A DNA stretch of 5,937 nt, from positions 1 through 5,937 of the forward strand of contig DOZA01000005.1 of assembly GCA_003518245.1 (NCBI GenBank), written 5' to 3'. The stretch's first letter is position 1, and the number at the start of each line of letters is the position of its first letter. The DNA comes from Bacteroidales bacterium. GTDB lineage: Bacteria; Bacteroidota; Bacteroidia; Bacteroidales; VadinHA17. This document shows positions 1-5,937 of the stretch, piece by piece. The notes under the pieces were generated by a model. The model ran no database searches. It saw only the letters and a list, made by a program, of their open reading frames with translations, and was not told the origin of the DNA. Made by a program: the position numbers and the translations under genes.

Positions 1-15
1 TCTAATAGTTTATTT

Positions 16-115
16 AGGAGAAAGGGGAGATGACTAAGAGACAAGATACAAGTATGATGAAAGGAAAAAGGCAAAAGTAAAAAGTACAAAGTATTTTGCA
101 GGAAGAATACAAATA
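16..115. other. Purine-rich low-complexity intergenic tract
   Basis: The plus strand here is almost all A and G, with short A-rich units ending in AAAGT spaced about seven bases apart near positions 73-92. An AGGAG at 16-20 stands nine bases before an ATG at 30, opening a 16-codon reading frame that stops at 78-80 (MTKRQDTSMMKGKRQK). The peptide is simply what this base composition would encode, so I do not call it a gene. The tract may be decayed intergenic filler or the trailing part of something to the left of the window. Confidence 0.4.
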
Positions 116-125
116 GCAGCAATTG

Positions 126-149
126 CAGGGACGACCTATCAGGGCGTCC
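126..149. repeat. Imperfect palindrome, REP-like
   Basis: GGACG at 129-133 pairs with CGTCC at 145-149. After an A/G mismatch, CC at 135-136 pairs with GG at 142-143, leaving a five-base loop. The arrangement (GCAGGGACGACC, then GGGCGTCC) resembles small palindromic intergenic repeats found scattered in many environmental bacterial genomes. Only one copy is in this window, so its repeat nature is inferred. Ten bases on, at 159-168, lies a perfect ten-base palindrome (TACCATGGTA). Confidence 0.35.
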
Positions 150-277
150 AGAATTTTGTACCATGGTAAATCAATACACCTCCGTAGATGCGCCAGGCAT
201 GGCACATTTAAGATACAAGTCGGAGCTAAGGCTAAGTAACGAGAGTCTTACAGGTAAATTGATTGGATTACCAACCG

Positions 278-303
278 TAGAAGCGCAATATTTTGCGCCT
301 TTA
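278..303 (-). terminator. Hairpin downstream of the small minus-strand ORF
   Basis: GCGCAA at 283-288 pairs perfectly with TTGCGC at 293-298 around a TATT loop. After one A/C mismatch, the stem extends by TAGA (278-281) against TTTA (300-303) with one G-U pair. On the minus strand it begins 13 bases past the stop codon at 317-319, where a terminator would be expected. No run of U follows it on the minus strand, and only CTTTA follows on the plus strand, so it is not a textbook intrinsic terminator. Confidence 0.4.
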
Positions 304-316
304 CATATTCCACCTC

Positions 317-568
317 TTATTCGGTATTATTCCTGTAATAGACAGTCTTATAGTCCCAGTCTTTGGCAATAAGTACGCCATTATGATCGATGAACAGGTC
401 GAGCAAATCATCATTCCTCCAGTAATTATCATAATTAACAAGGTCATAGGTTTTCATTATGCCGAAACCCTGTATCAGGACGTAATAAAAATCATCATAC
501 CTGGTAAAGGTATTCAGCATTGAAGTGATGAACTGTGGTGAAACACTATGGACGTTGGTAAAGTTCAC
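317..568 (-). CDS. Possible small hypothetical protein or gene remnant
   Basis: This is an 83-residue frame with a GTG start. I do not recognise a family. The composition looks protein-like rather than random: it is rich in Tyr, Asp and Asn, with alternating hydrophobic and polar residues (YDDFYYVLIQGFG at 24-36, NYWRNDDLLDLFIDHNG at 48-64, WDYKTVYYRNN at 71-81). There is no signal peptide or membrane segment. The start is uncertain: the frame stays open seven codons upstream to a TAG at 590-592, there is no good ribosome binding site, and an ATG lies at residue 17 (518-520). The open extension allows this to be the C-terminal remnant of a longer gene broken by the TAG. A hairpin just past its stop favours a real transcript end. 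It is divergent from the methyltransferase gene. A weaker overlapping frame on the plus strand (163-372) was considered less likely. Confidence 0.38.
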   Translation of the reverse strand: MNFTNVHSVSPQFITSMLNTFTRYDDFYYVLIQGFGIMKTYDLVNYDNYWRNDDLLDLFIDHNGVLIAKDWDYKTVYYRNNTE

Positions 569-631
569 CTCTGCTTTCTGATTAATGAACTACATAAAAA
601 TAGAACTTTAATAGGTTTTGCTAATCTAAAG

Positions 632-723
632 GAAGCCTGATTGGTAAACCGGAAGATCCTTGTCTGGCTTCAGAGAACAAAGTGAGGGTATTTAGGCTTG
701 CCTCTATTTTGTTTAATTCTTTT
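632..723 (+). promoter_or_regulatory. Possible structured leader of the methyltransferase gene
   Basis: GAAGCC at 632-637 pairs with GGCTTC at 666-671, and after one mismatch GAT (639-641) pairs with GTC (662-664), enclosing two tiny hairpins. The same bases, AAGCCT at 633-638, can instead pair with AGGCTT at 694-699. The latter lies within AGGCTTGCCT (694-703), a short near-palindrome followed by a T-rich run (707-723). This looks like a mutually exclusive attenuator arrangement, but the stems are short and the terminator-like hairpin is weak. No known riboswitch class was recognised, and no convincing sigma-70 promoter was found in 569-792. The rest of that interval holds nothing I can name. 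Confidence 0.22.
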
Positions 724-792
724 ATTATCAGTAATTTTAAATATGTCAATTATGCTCATTTGTAACAGTTGGCTATACATAAAATAATACAT

Positions 793-1431
793 ATGGCAAG
801 AACAGAGGCTTTTGATAAATACCTGGCTGAATATGAACAATGGTTTATAGATAACCGCTATGTCTTTCTTTCGGAGCTGGAAGCTGTACGCGTTTTGCTG
901 CCAGACAGTGGACGGGGTGTAGAGATAGGTGTGGGCAGCGGTATTTTTGCTTCTTCCCTTAATATTGAAGAAGGCTGTGATCCTTCAGTAGCAATGAGAA
1001 AAAAATCTCAAAGCAGGGGCATAAGAGTAATTGATTGTATTGCTGAATACCTGCCCTGGGATGATAATACCTTCGACTATGTACTTATGGTTACAACAAT
1101 TTGCTTTGTTGACGATCCGCAAAAAGCTATACGGGAGATAAACAGGGTACTCAAACCAGGTGGTGTACTGGTTATTGGCTTTGTTGACATGAACAGCCCT
1201 GTCGGAAAGGATTATATTAAACACAGGGATAAAAGCCATTTTTACAGTGATGCCAGTTTCTTCAGCACTGATGAAATACATAAGCTTTTAAGGGAGAATA
1301 ATCTCATTACACACAAAACAATACAGACAGTTTTTGACAAACCGGATAAGATTACTGATATACAACCGGCAAAGAATGGCTATGGTGAGGGAAGTTTCAT
1401 CGTTATAAAAGCCTTTAAGGGAGCAATTTAA
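793..1431 (+). CDS. Class I SAM-dependent methyltransferase (type 11 fold)
   Basis: Predicted cytosolic enzyme that transfers a methyl group from S-adenosylmethionine; the substrate is unknown. With the ATG at 793 the protein has 212 residues. Motif I is VEIGVGSG (43-50), the glycine-rich SAM loop. An acidic residue that would bind the ribose follows in GCDPS (61-65, D63). AEYLPWDDNTFDYVLMVTT (84-102) is the motif II strand, and INRVLKPGGVLVIGFVD (116-132) is the motif III region typical of the UbiE/type 11 group. The C-terminal part (SHFYSDASFFSTDEIHKLL, 148-166) resembles the cap of these enzymes. Length fits a single-domain member. A TTG at 769 would add eight residues (MAIHKIIH), but the ATG is preferred because MARTEAFDKYLAEYEQWF is a more usual N-terminus. 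Neither start has a clear ribosome binding site. The gene ends in TAA followed at once by an in-frame TAG. It stands alone, converging on the large minus-strand gene. Confidence 0.88.
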   Translation: MARTEAFDKYLAEYEQWFIDNRYVFLSELEAVRVLLPDSGRGVEIGVGSGIFASSLNIEEGCDPSVAMRKKSQSRGIRVIDCIAEYLPWDDNTFDYVLMVTTICFVDDPQKAIREINRVLKPGGVLVIGFVDMNSPVGKDYIKHRDKSHFYSDASFFSTDEIHKLLRENNLITHKTIQTVFDKPDKITDIQPAKNGYGEGSFIVIKAFKGAI

Positions 1432-1465
1432 TAGTGCATATCCGGAAGATAAACAGTATTGGTAA

Positions 1466-1492
1466 GGTTATACGTGGAATCCTTGTATAACC
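1466..1492 (+). terminator. Perfect 8-bp hairpin after the methyltransferase gene
   Basis: GGTTATAC at 1466-1473 pairs without mismatch with GTATAACC at 1485-1492 around an 11-base loop. It starts about 35 bases past the methyltransferase stop codon and lies between two convergent genes, the usual place for a shared terminator. No U-run follows on either strand, so it may instead protect an mRNA 3' end, or belong to the larger structured segment beside it. Confidence 0.35.
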
Positions 1493-1524
1493 GTACGCAT
1501 CGAAGGGAGGTTCCTGAGTAAGTC

Positions 1525-1586
1525 CCGAGTCCTCGGAATGCGAGTGCAGCGAGGGAAATTAAAATATGCCCTTTCGGAGTGGACTC
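1525..1586. other. Hairpin-rich segment between convergent genes
   Basis: This segment is visibly richer in G and C than its surroundings and holds several nested or competing pairings. CCTCG at 1531-1535 pairs with CGAGG at 1550-1554, with an inner stem of TGC (1539-1541) and GCA (1546-1548). GAGTCC at 1527-1532 is complementary to GGACTC at 1581-1586, of which GAGT/ACTC can close around the first hairpin. CCGAG (1525-1529) and CTCGG (1532-1536) form a competing tight hairpin. No reading frame of note crosses it. It may be a bidirectional termination region, a small RNA or a mobile palindromic repeat; the sequence alone does not decide. Confidence 0.3.
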
Positions 1587-1627
1587 AATATTGGAATGAT
1601 GGATTAACGAATCAGGCTGTCATGCCT

Positions 1628-1645
1628 TTAACCTTAACCTTAGCC
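1628..1645. repeat. Three hexamer units at the 3' end of the large gene
   Basis: TTAACC, TTAACC and TTAGCC run in tandem. The third unit contains the stop codon (complement of TTA at 1640-1642) and the final Gly codon of the large minus-strand gene. The array is short enough to be chance or replication slippage. Confidence 0.4.
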
Positions 1646-4600
1646 TAATAAATAGGGTGCTATCACATCATTCTTGTTCTCTGTAGTACCGTCGTAAGTT
1701 ATTGTAACAATTGGTATCCCTGTATTTTTACGTATCTCGTTCTTCATAGCTTCCGTGATAAGAGAAGGGCAGCAAAAGGCAGGGTTGGTCTGTACAAAAA
1801 GAGATATCCCTGGGTAAGAATTTATAATATGGTATATCTTGAGAATATTATCAAAGGACTCACCTGAATGGTATTTATCAATATTATAATCAGGAAGATT
1901 CTTTTCAAGCTCCCTGGAGCTGGTTTCTTTTGGTTTACCCAGGACAGGCTCGAAATGTTTATAATACTTGCGTTCCAGTATCTTCATCGCCTGCAGTATG
2001 CCCCTGTACACAGCTATCTGAAGCCGGCCGCTATCCACAGACCTACGTCTCATAACATTACCTGCAATAAGCTTGTAAAACTCACTGTATGGAGTGCTTA
2101 AAGCTTCACCTCCATATTTCTCAATGGTATGTATAAGGCCCTGGTTCATAACATCATTGTCACGTACGAAAAAATCACCGAATATTGCAACCAGTGGCTT
2201 CGGGGTTTTATTAATCCCTATTTCTGAGAAAGGGGGTATCATTTCCGATAATGTCCTGTTTATACTGTCATTCCCTTCAAAAGCATTCTCCAGGGCATCT
2301 GCCGCCTTACCCATGAGTTTATCTGTCTCACCTTTATTTACCTCATAAGGTCTTATCTTACATCCTGCACGCCTCAGTAATCCAGACAGCATATAGGCAA
2401 AATAAGCTATACGGGTTACATCTACCGAGATCTCGGTATGGGCCACTTCGCCTGAATACACTAATGCCTTTTCCATTCCATTACCATGGTTCTCCAGTAT
2501 GGTCTTTATAAACTGTGGATACATCCTGATATTACATGAAAGAACAGTTTCGGTCATCCATAGTATTGTACGCGAGGGATCAAGGTCATTCTTCTTTATA
2601 TAGTCAATATAATCATGGGCAATTATATTAAGTGGCAGGCACTGTCCGGTGTTGGTAGTCATTGCTTTCTGTATACCCAGCTTATTATGATCCAGCAGGC
2701 GGGTGTCAAATCCGTGTCTCCTCAGGTTTGCTGCCAGGAATCTTCCTGCTATCTTCTCCCAGTTTGGGAAAAGCACTATTTTATCTTTTCTAAGATTATA
2801 CATAGGCCTGTTTACTTTGAATGACAGCTCTTTACTTTTACCTGCGCCTGACTCATAATGATTCCTGAAAGACCTGACTGCCGCCTCTATCCTAGTCTCA
2901 TACCCCACAGATGAGTCATGTTCATCAACCTGAAGGATAAGGTAGGGCTTTGATGCGGCATCCATTATTTTCTGGAAATACTCAATAAGAAATGAATCAG
3001 GTGCGCATTTAAATGCTGTTACCAGCACAGGATAAAGGCCCCTGGTATTGGAAATAAAACTGGCAGCTTTCATTATTTTTGAAGTAAAATGCCAAGGCAT
3101 TGACTTAAGCAGGTCGTCAAGACCTTCAAGATCATTTTCCTTATCAACCAGTGGTAGCATATCCTGGTAAAAAGACTTTATGCCCAGCCCCCCGAAAATA
3201 CCCGGTATATTATTGTTCATTTTCTCTGACAGGATCATATATGGCCTTCCGAGAAGCCCTACTGACATATCCTTTTCGGGATTAAAATTATTATTGAAAA
3301 GTTCCAGCAGTTTCTTTCGTTTCTTACGGTCACTTTCTGTTGCAATATCCCATGCTTTTCTCACCTCTGCACGACTGATTTTTTTTCCTCCCCTGCCATC
3401 CAGTGAATCTTTTAATGTTTTGATTATAAACGGCATACCTTTCTCAAAACGCAGTAAAGGTACTATGGATTTCTCCTTCAGGTTTTTTGACAGAAGAGAA
3501 GTAACGCAGGGGCTGAACTGTGTATAATAGCAATACAGATTTTTTGAGTGTTCCCCGGATGACCTATTTTCAAGGACAGCAGGCATAAAAATATAGTCAG
3601 CCTTATCCTCCAGGTATTTAACATGGGCATGCATGGCATGCATTGGTGCACAAAATTCAGCCCCGGCAAGCCTCTTACCGCGACTCACAGCATCGTTAAC
3701 CTTCTCACTCGATATGGTAACAAAACCAAGTTCCCTGAAAAACACCTTCCAGAAGAACATGTCCTCAAATATATTCAGTCCGGCAGGCAAGCCAATTTTT
3801 GTTTTACCAATTGTGGTATTTCTGAACCTAAAGATTTTCTTCCTCTCCTTCAAAAGATCAAACCCCGACTTATTCTTATCAATAAAACGTTCTGTCTTAT
3901 AATCCCTGCCACAGAGAAATCCATATGCCACCTTCTCTCCATTTATATCAGCTACCGTTATCCTGCAATTATTATTACAGAGTCTGCAGGTCTCAGTTGT
4001 TACGTCTATTTTTTTCTCAATTATTCCAAATCCCCTGAATGTACTTGTGCCGCTAAACTCATCCTTCAGAATAAGTGCCGTTCCCAATGCCCCTGTCAGG
4101 TGACAGTATTGTGACACAAAGATCTGTTTACCAAGCTTTGCCTCAAAAGCAGCTACCAGTGCTTTATTCTTTGCCGTAGCGCCCTGGAAACAAATATTTT
4201 TCCCTATTGATACTTCAACAGCTACCTTTTTAAGATAATTATCCCGCACCGAATGAAGTACGGCCGCCAGTATCTCATTTCTTGAGTATCCCTGGTTGAA
4301 ATAGTAGTTAATATCCCTCTCCATAAAAACCGTACACCTGTCGCTTGCCAATGGGGAAGGTGCATTTTCTGCCATGCCGGAATAATCCTTCAGGCTTACA
4401 TTCATCTTAAGAGCCTGCTCCTCAATAAAACTCCCTGTTCCGGCAGCACATACGGAATTCATCTTTGAAAATACTACCCTTCCATTTTTCATCAGGGTGA
4501 ATTTGGCATCCTGCCCTCCTATCTCAATTATGGTATCGGCATGCGGGTTAAGCTGATAAGCCGCCCTGGCATGGGTAGTTATCTCATCAATTATCATATC

Positions 4601-5815
4601 AGCCCCAATAACATAACCTATAAACTTTCTTCCCGAACCTGTTGTACCTGTTGCCAGTATTTTAAGCTCAACATTATGCTCATCTGCTATATATCTTATG
4701 GCATCCAGTATGCTACGGGTTGCATTAAGAGGCTGACCATGAGTATAAGTATAAAAGCCTGCAATAGCATTACCTTTTTTATCTGTCAGCATAGCCTTGG
4801 TGCTTGTCGATCCTATATCAATCCCTATAAATACATCCTGTGAACGGGCAGGCTTCTTATATATATCTATTTGCACCTCGCCCGGGTGATCAACCTTTTC
4901 AGATGAATAAACAAGGTTATTCCCCCTGTTAAAATCAGGGTACCCTGATAATTTCAGAGATAAAGGTTCAAAAACATACTCCTTTTCATCATTCTGCTTC
5001 CTGATAATATCGGCTGCTGATTTTATATTATTTCCTGCGCTCTCTGTATCGGCATGAAGCAGGGCGGCCCCTATGGCAGGAAAGAATACTGACATCTCAT
5101 GAACCATGAAGGATGCACCTGTTATATCCCCGAAGTGTCTTATTACAGCATTATTCTTTGAAACACCTCCTGCAAATATCACCCGGGAAGGTATATACCC
5201 CTCTTCAAAAACAGTGTCGGCAATATTAATTACCAGGCCTTTGCATAATGAATCGCATATGGACTCAAGCGAATAGCCTGCCTGCTGGGCATGTATAAGG
5301 TCTGTTTTTGCAAATACCGAACATCGGGAAGCAATATCAGGAAGATCACCCCTGTTCATATCAGCTTTCTGTGATAACTCAGCTGCTCCCTTAAGATTGA
5401 GCCTCCTGGCCTGCTGATCAAGAAAACTGCCTGTTCCTGCAGCACATGAAGTGCTGGATAATGTATAAAGGAATTTACCATCCTTATCAAAATTCAGCAA
5501 CTGGAATTTACCTGCACCAACCAGCAGTATAGCCCCAGGCATTGTATAATAGTCCTTAACAGCTTTAATAAGTGACACCTGGGGATCAAACCTTAATACC
5601 TTTTCTGACAACCATCTGCTATCAGAAGGGCTGACCACACTGGATATAGTACTGAAATCAAAATCCTCAAGAAGACCGGGCAGCACCCTGTCAATACGGC
5701 CATGATGATATTGATAAACAGATTTGATGACCACCATATCCTGATCCAGCAATACCATTGATATGGAAACAGACCCGATATCAATGCTTAATATAGAACT
5801 ACCATGATCAATCAT
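1640..5815 (-). CDS. Giant fused acyl-CoA dehydratase activase/reductase-like protein
   Basis: A 1391-residue cytosolic protein, uninterrupted and full length for the large fused family. Residues 1-255: first ASKHA ATPase domain of the BadF/BadG/BcrA/BcrD type, with phosphate loop IDIGS (11-15), CAAGTGSF (C124), C165 and adenosine motif FAGGVSKN (214-221). Its second phosphate motif is altered to LVGAGKF (98-104). Residues 328-585: second ASKHA domain with GIDIGSTSTK (331-340), EIGGQDAKF (431-439), CAAGTGSF (C456), C494 and FQGATAKN (543-550). Residues 610-635: four-cysteine motif C610-C613-C617-C635. Residues about 672-840: DUF2229-type region with C722 followed by H729 and H731. Residues about 850-1391: region like 2-hydroxyacyl-CoA dehydratase, benzoyl-CoA reductase and double-cubane proteins, with LLGRPY (854-859), C937, DEHDSSVGYETRIEA (964-978), C1059, C1094, and NPAFCCPS (C1348, C1349) then TYDGT near the end. 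By analogy, ATP hydrolysis drives a low-potential electron into an iron-sulfur reductase for a difficult reduction or dehydration. The substrate is unknown and no partner genes adjoin. The ATG at 5815 lacks a Shine-Dalgarno, but leaves a normal ten residues before IDIGS. Confidence 0.92.
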   Translation of the reverse strand: MIDHGSSILSIDIGSVSISMVLLDQDMVVIKSVYQYHHGRIDRVLPGLLEDFDFSTISSVVSPSDSRWLSEKVLRFDPQVSLIKAVKDYYTMPGAILLVGAGKFQLLNFDKDGKFLYTLSSTSCAAGTGSFLDQQARRLNLKGAAELSQKADMNRGDLPDIASRCSVFAKTDLIHAQQAGYSLESICDSLCKGLVINIADTVFEEGYIPSRVIFAGGVSKNNAVIRHFGDITGASFMVHEMSVFFPAIGAALLHADTESAGNNIKSAADIIRKQNDEKEYVFEPLSLKLSGYPDFNRGNNLVYSSEKVDHPGEVQIDIYKKPARSQDVFIGIDIGSTSTKAMLTDKKGNAIAGFYTYTHGQPLNATRSILDAIRYIADEHNVELKILATGTTGSGRKFIGYVIGADMIIDEITTHARAAYQLNPHADTIIEIGGQDAKFTLMKNGRVVFSKMNSVCAAGTGSFIEEQALKMNVSLKDYSGMAENAPSPLASDRCTVFMERDINYYFNQGYSRNEILAAVLHSVRDNYLKKVAVEVSIGKNICFQGATAKNKALVAAFEAKLGKQIFVSQYCHLTGALGTALILKDEFSGTSTFRGFGIIEKKIDVTTETCRLCNNNCRITVADINGEKVAYGFLCGRDYKTERFIDKNKSGFDLLKERKKIFRFRNTTIGKTKIGLPAGLNIFEDMFFWKVFFRELGFVTISSEKVNDAVSRGKRLAGAEFCAPMHAMHAHVKYLEDKADYIFMPAVLENRSSGEHSKNLYCYYTQFSPCVTSLLSKNLKEKSIVPLLRFEKGMPFIIKTLKDSLDGRGGKKISRAEVRKAWDIATESDRKKRKKLLELFNNNFNPEKDMSVGLLGRPYMILSEKMNNNIPGIFGGLGIKSFYQDMLPLVDKENDLEGLDDLLKSMPWHFTSKIMKAASFISNTRGLYPVLVTAFKCAPDSFLIEYFQKIMDAASKPYLILQVDEHDSSVGYETRIEAAVRSFRNHYESGAGKSKELSFKVNRPMYNLRKDKIVLFPNWEKIAGRFLAANLRRHGFDTRLLDHNKLGIQKAMTTNTGQCLPLNIIAHDYIDYIKKNDLDPSRTILWMTETVLSCNIRMYPQFIKTILENHGNGMEKALVYSGEVAHTEISVDVTRIAYFAYMLSGLLRRAGCKIRPYEVNKGETDKLMGKAADALENAFEGNDSINRTLSEMIPPFSEIGINKTPKPLVAIFGDFFVRDNDVMNQGLIHTIEKYGGEALSTPYSEFYKLIAGNVMRRRSVDSGRLQIAVYRGILQAMKILERKYYKHFEPVLGKPKETSSRELEKNLPDYNIDKYHSGESFDNILKIYHIINSYPGISLFVQTNPAFCCPSLITEAMKNEIRKNTGIPIVTITYDGTTENKNDVIAPYLLG
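3626..3643. repeat. Perfect 9-base tandem duplication inside the large gene
   Basis: GGCATGCAT occurs twice in direct succession. Read on the minus strand it encodes Met-His-Ala twice (residues 725-730), just after C722. The spacing from C722 to H729 and H731 matches my memory of the usual C-x-P-x-K-x-x-H-G-H-V motif of DUF2229 proteins, so the duplication does not appear to be an insertion. Confidence 0.6.
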
Positions 5816-5848
5816 TAGACAGCATGTATCAAAATTTCAACAACCATA

Positions 5849-5878
5849 AATATATAACATGATAGTAAATATTCTTAA
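5849..5878 (-). promoter_or_regulatory. Possible sigma-70-type promoter of the large gene
   Basis: On the minus strand, TTAAGA (5878-5873) lies 18 bases before TATATT (5854-5849). Alternatively, TGTTATATA (5859-5851) reads as an extended -10 with a 16-base spacing. Either gives a leader of about 25-30 bases before the ATG. The -35 match is poor and the region is A/T-rich throughout, so chance matches are easy. No Bacteroidota-type TAnnTTTG box was found at a suitable place. Confidence 0.28.
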
Positions 5879-5917
5879 CCTGAGTTATTTATAAAAAAAG
5901 GGATTTTGTTCTTTATT

Positions 5918-5936
5918 TATAACTTAAACAGTTATA
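5918..5936. promoter_or_regulatory. Inverted repeat upstream of the large gene
   Basis: TATAAC at 5918-5923 and GTTATA at 5931-5936 form a six-base inverted repeat separated by seven bases. Another TATAAC occurs at 5853-5858, inside the putative -10 region. This could be an operator, or chance in A/T-rich DNA. The remainder of 5816-5937 shows an A7 run (5893-5899) and nothing else I can name. Confidence 0.22.
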
Positions 5937-5937
5937 T

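Noticed and set aside
163..372. Plus-strand 69-residue frame starting at an ATG inside a palindrome
   Set aside because: It has no ribosome binding site, runs through the 278-303 hairpin and overlaps the more protein-like minus-strand frame; its composition shows no domain I can recognise.
293..523. Plus-strand 76-residue Ile-rich frame
   Set aside because: It is the antisense shadow of the minus-strand frame at 317-568; the Ile runs come from complementing Asp/Asn/Tyr codons.
569..792. Known SAM riboswitch upstream of the methyltransferase
   Set aside because: None of the conserved core sequences of the SAM riboswitch classes that I know could be found.
985..1281. Minus-strand 98-residue frame
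   Set aside because: It lies wholly inside the methyltransferase gene, which has clear SAM-binding motifs.
1485..1500. AACCGTACGC, reminiscent of group II intron domain V (CGTACGGTT on the other strand)
   Set aside because: The rest of domain V, its AGC triad with bulge and any reverse transcriptase gene are absent.
1868..4843. Several plus-strand frames of 69-163 residues
   Set aside because: All are antisense to the large minus-strand gene, whose motifs continue across every one of them.
1640..5815. Naming the large gene after E. coli yjiL/yjiM or hgdC
   Set aside because: Those are separate, much smaller proteins; the fused large form is not an orthologue I can assign a symbol to.
1..5937. 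tRNA, rRNA, CRISPR array or insertion sequence
   Set aside because: No tRNA T-loop pattern, rRNA signature, spaced direct repeats or transposase frame was seen on either strand.

Overview
The window is a moderately AT-rich stretch of bacterial DNA (roughly 40% G+C by eye). It is dominated by one very large minus-strand gene and a small plus-strand methyltransferase gene that converges on it. Neither gene has a clear Shine-Dalgarno sequence, and Arg AGA/AGG and Ile ATA codons are common. The large protein belongs to a family typical of anaerobes (Clostridia, spirochaetes, Bacteroidota and Desulfobacterota-like lineages), so an anaerobe is likely. The phylum cannot be fixed from this sequence.

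Layout. Bases 1-316 hold no convincing gene: there is a purine-rich tract, an imperfect palindrome and a hairpin. Bases 317-568 (minus) carry a possible 83-residue protein or gene remnant, with a terminator-like hairpin just past its stop. Bases 569-792 form a divergent intergenic region with pairings that could act as an RNA leader. Bases 793-1431 (plus) encode a class I SAM-dependent methyltransferase of unknown substrate. Bases 1432-1639 separate the two convergent genes and are unusually rich in hairpins. Bases 1640-5815 (minus) encode the 1391-residue protein. Bases 5816-5937 are its upstream region, with a possible promoter and an inverted repeat.

The 1391-residue protein joins on one chain two ASKHA-fold ATPase domains of the BadF/BadG/BcrA/BcrD (2-hydroxyacyl-CoA dehydratase activase) type, a four-cysteine motif, a DUF2229-type region and a C-terminal region like the dehydratase/benzoyl-CoA reductase/double-cubane proteins. 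This suggests a self-contained system in which ATP hydrolysis drives low-potential electron transfer from an activase to an iron-sulfur reductase. The two ATPase domains have diverged: the first lost the GGQD phosphate motif but both kept the two cysteines expected to hold a shared [4Fe-4S] cluster. No CoA-transferase, dehydratase subunits, ferredoxin or catabolic genes lie beside it, so its substrate is unknown. The methyltransferase is convergent and so not in its operon; no functional link is shown.
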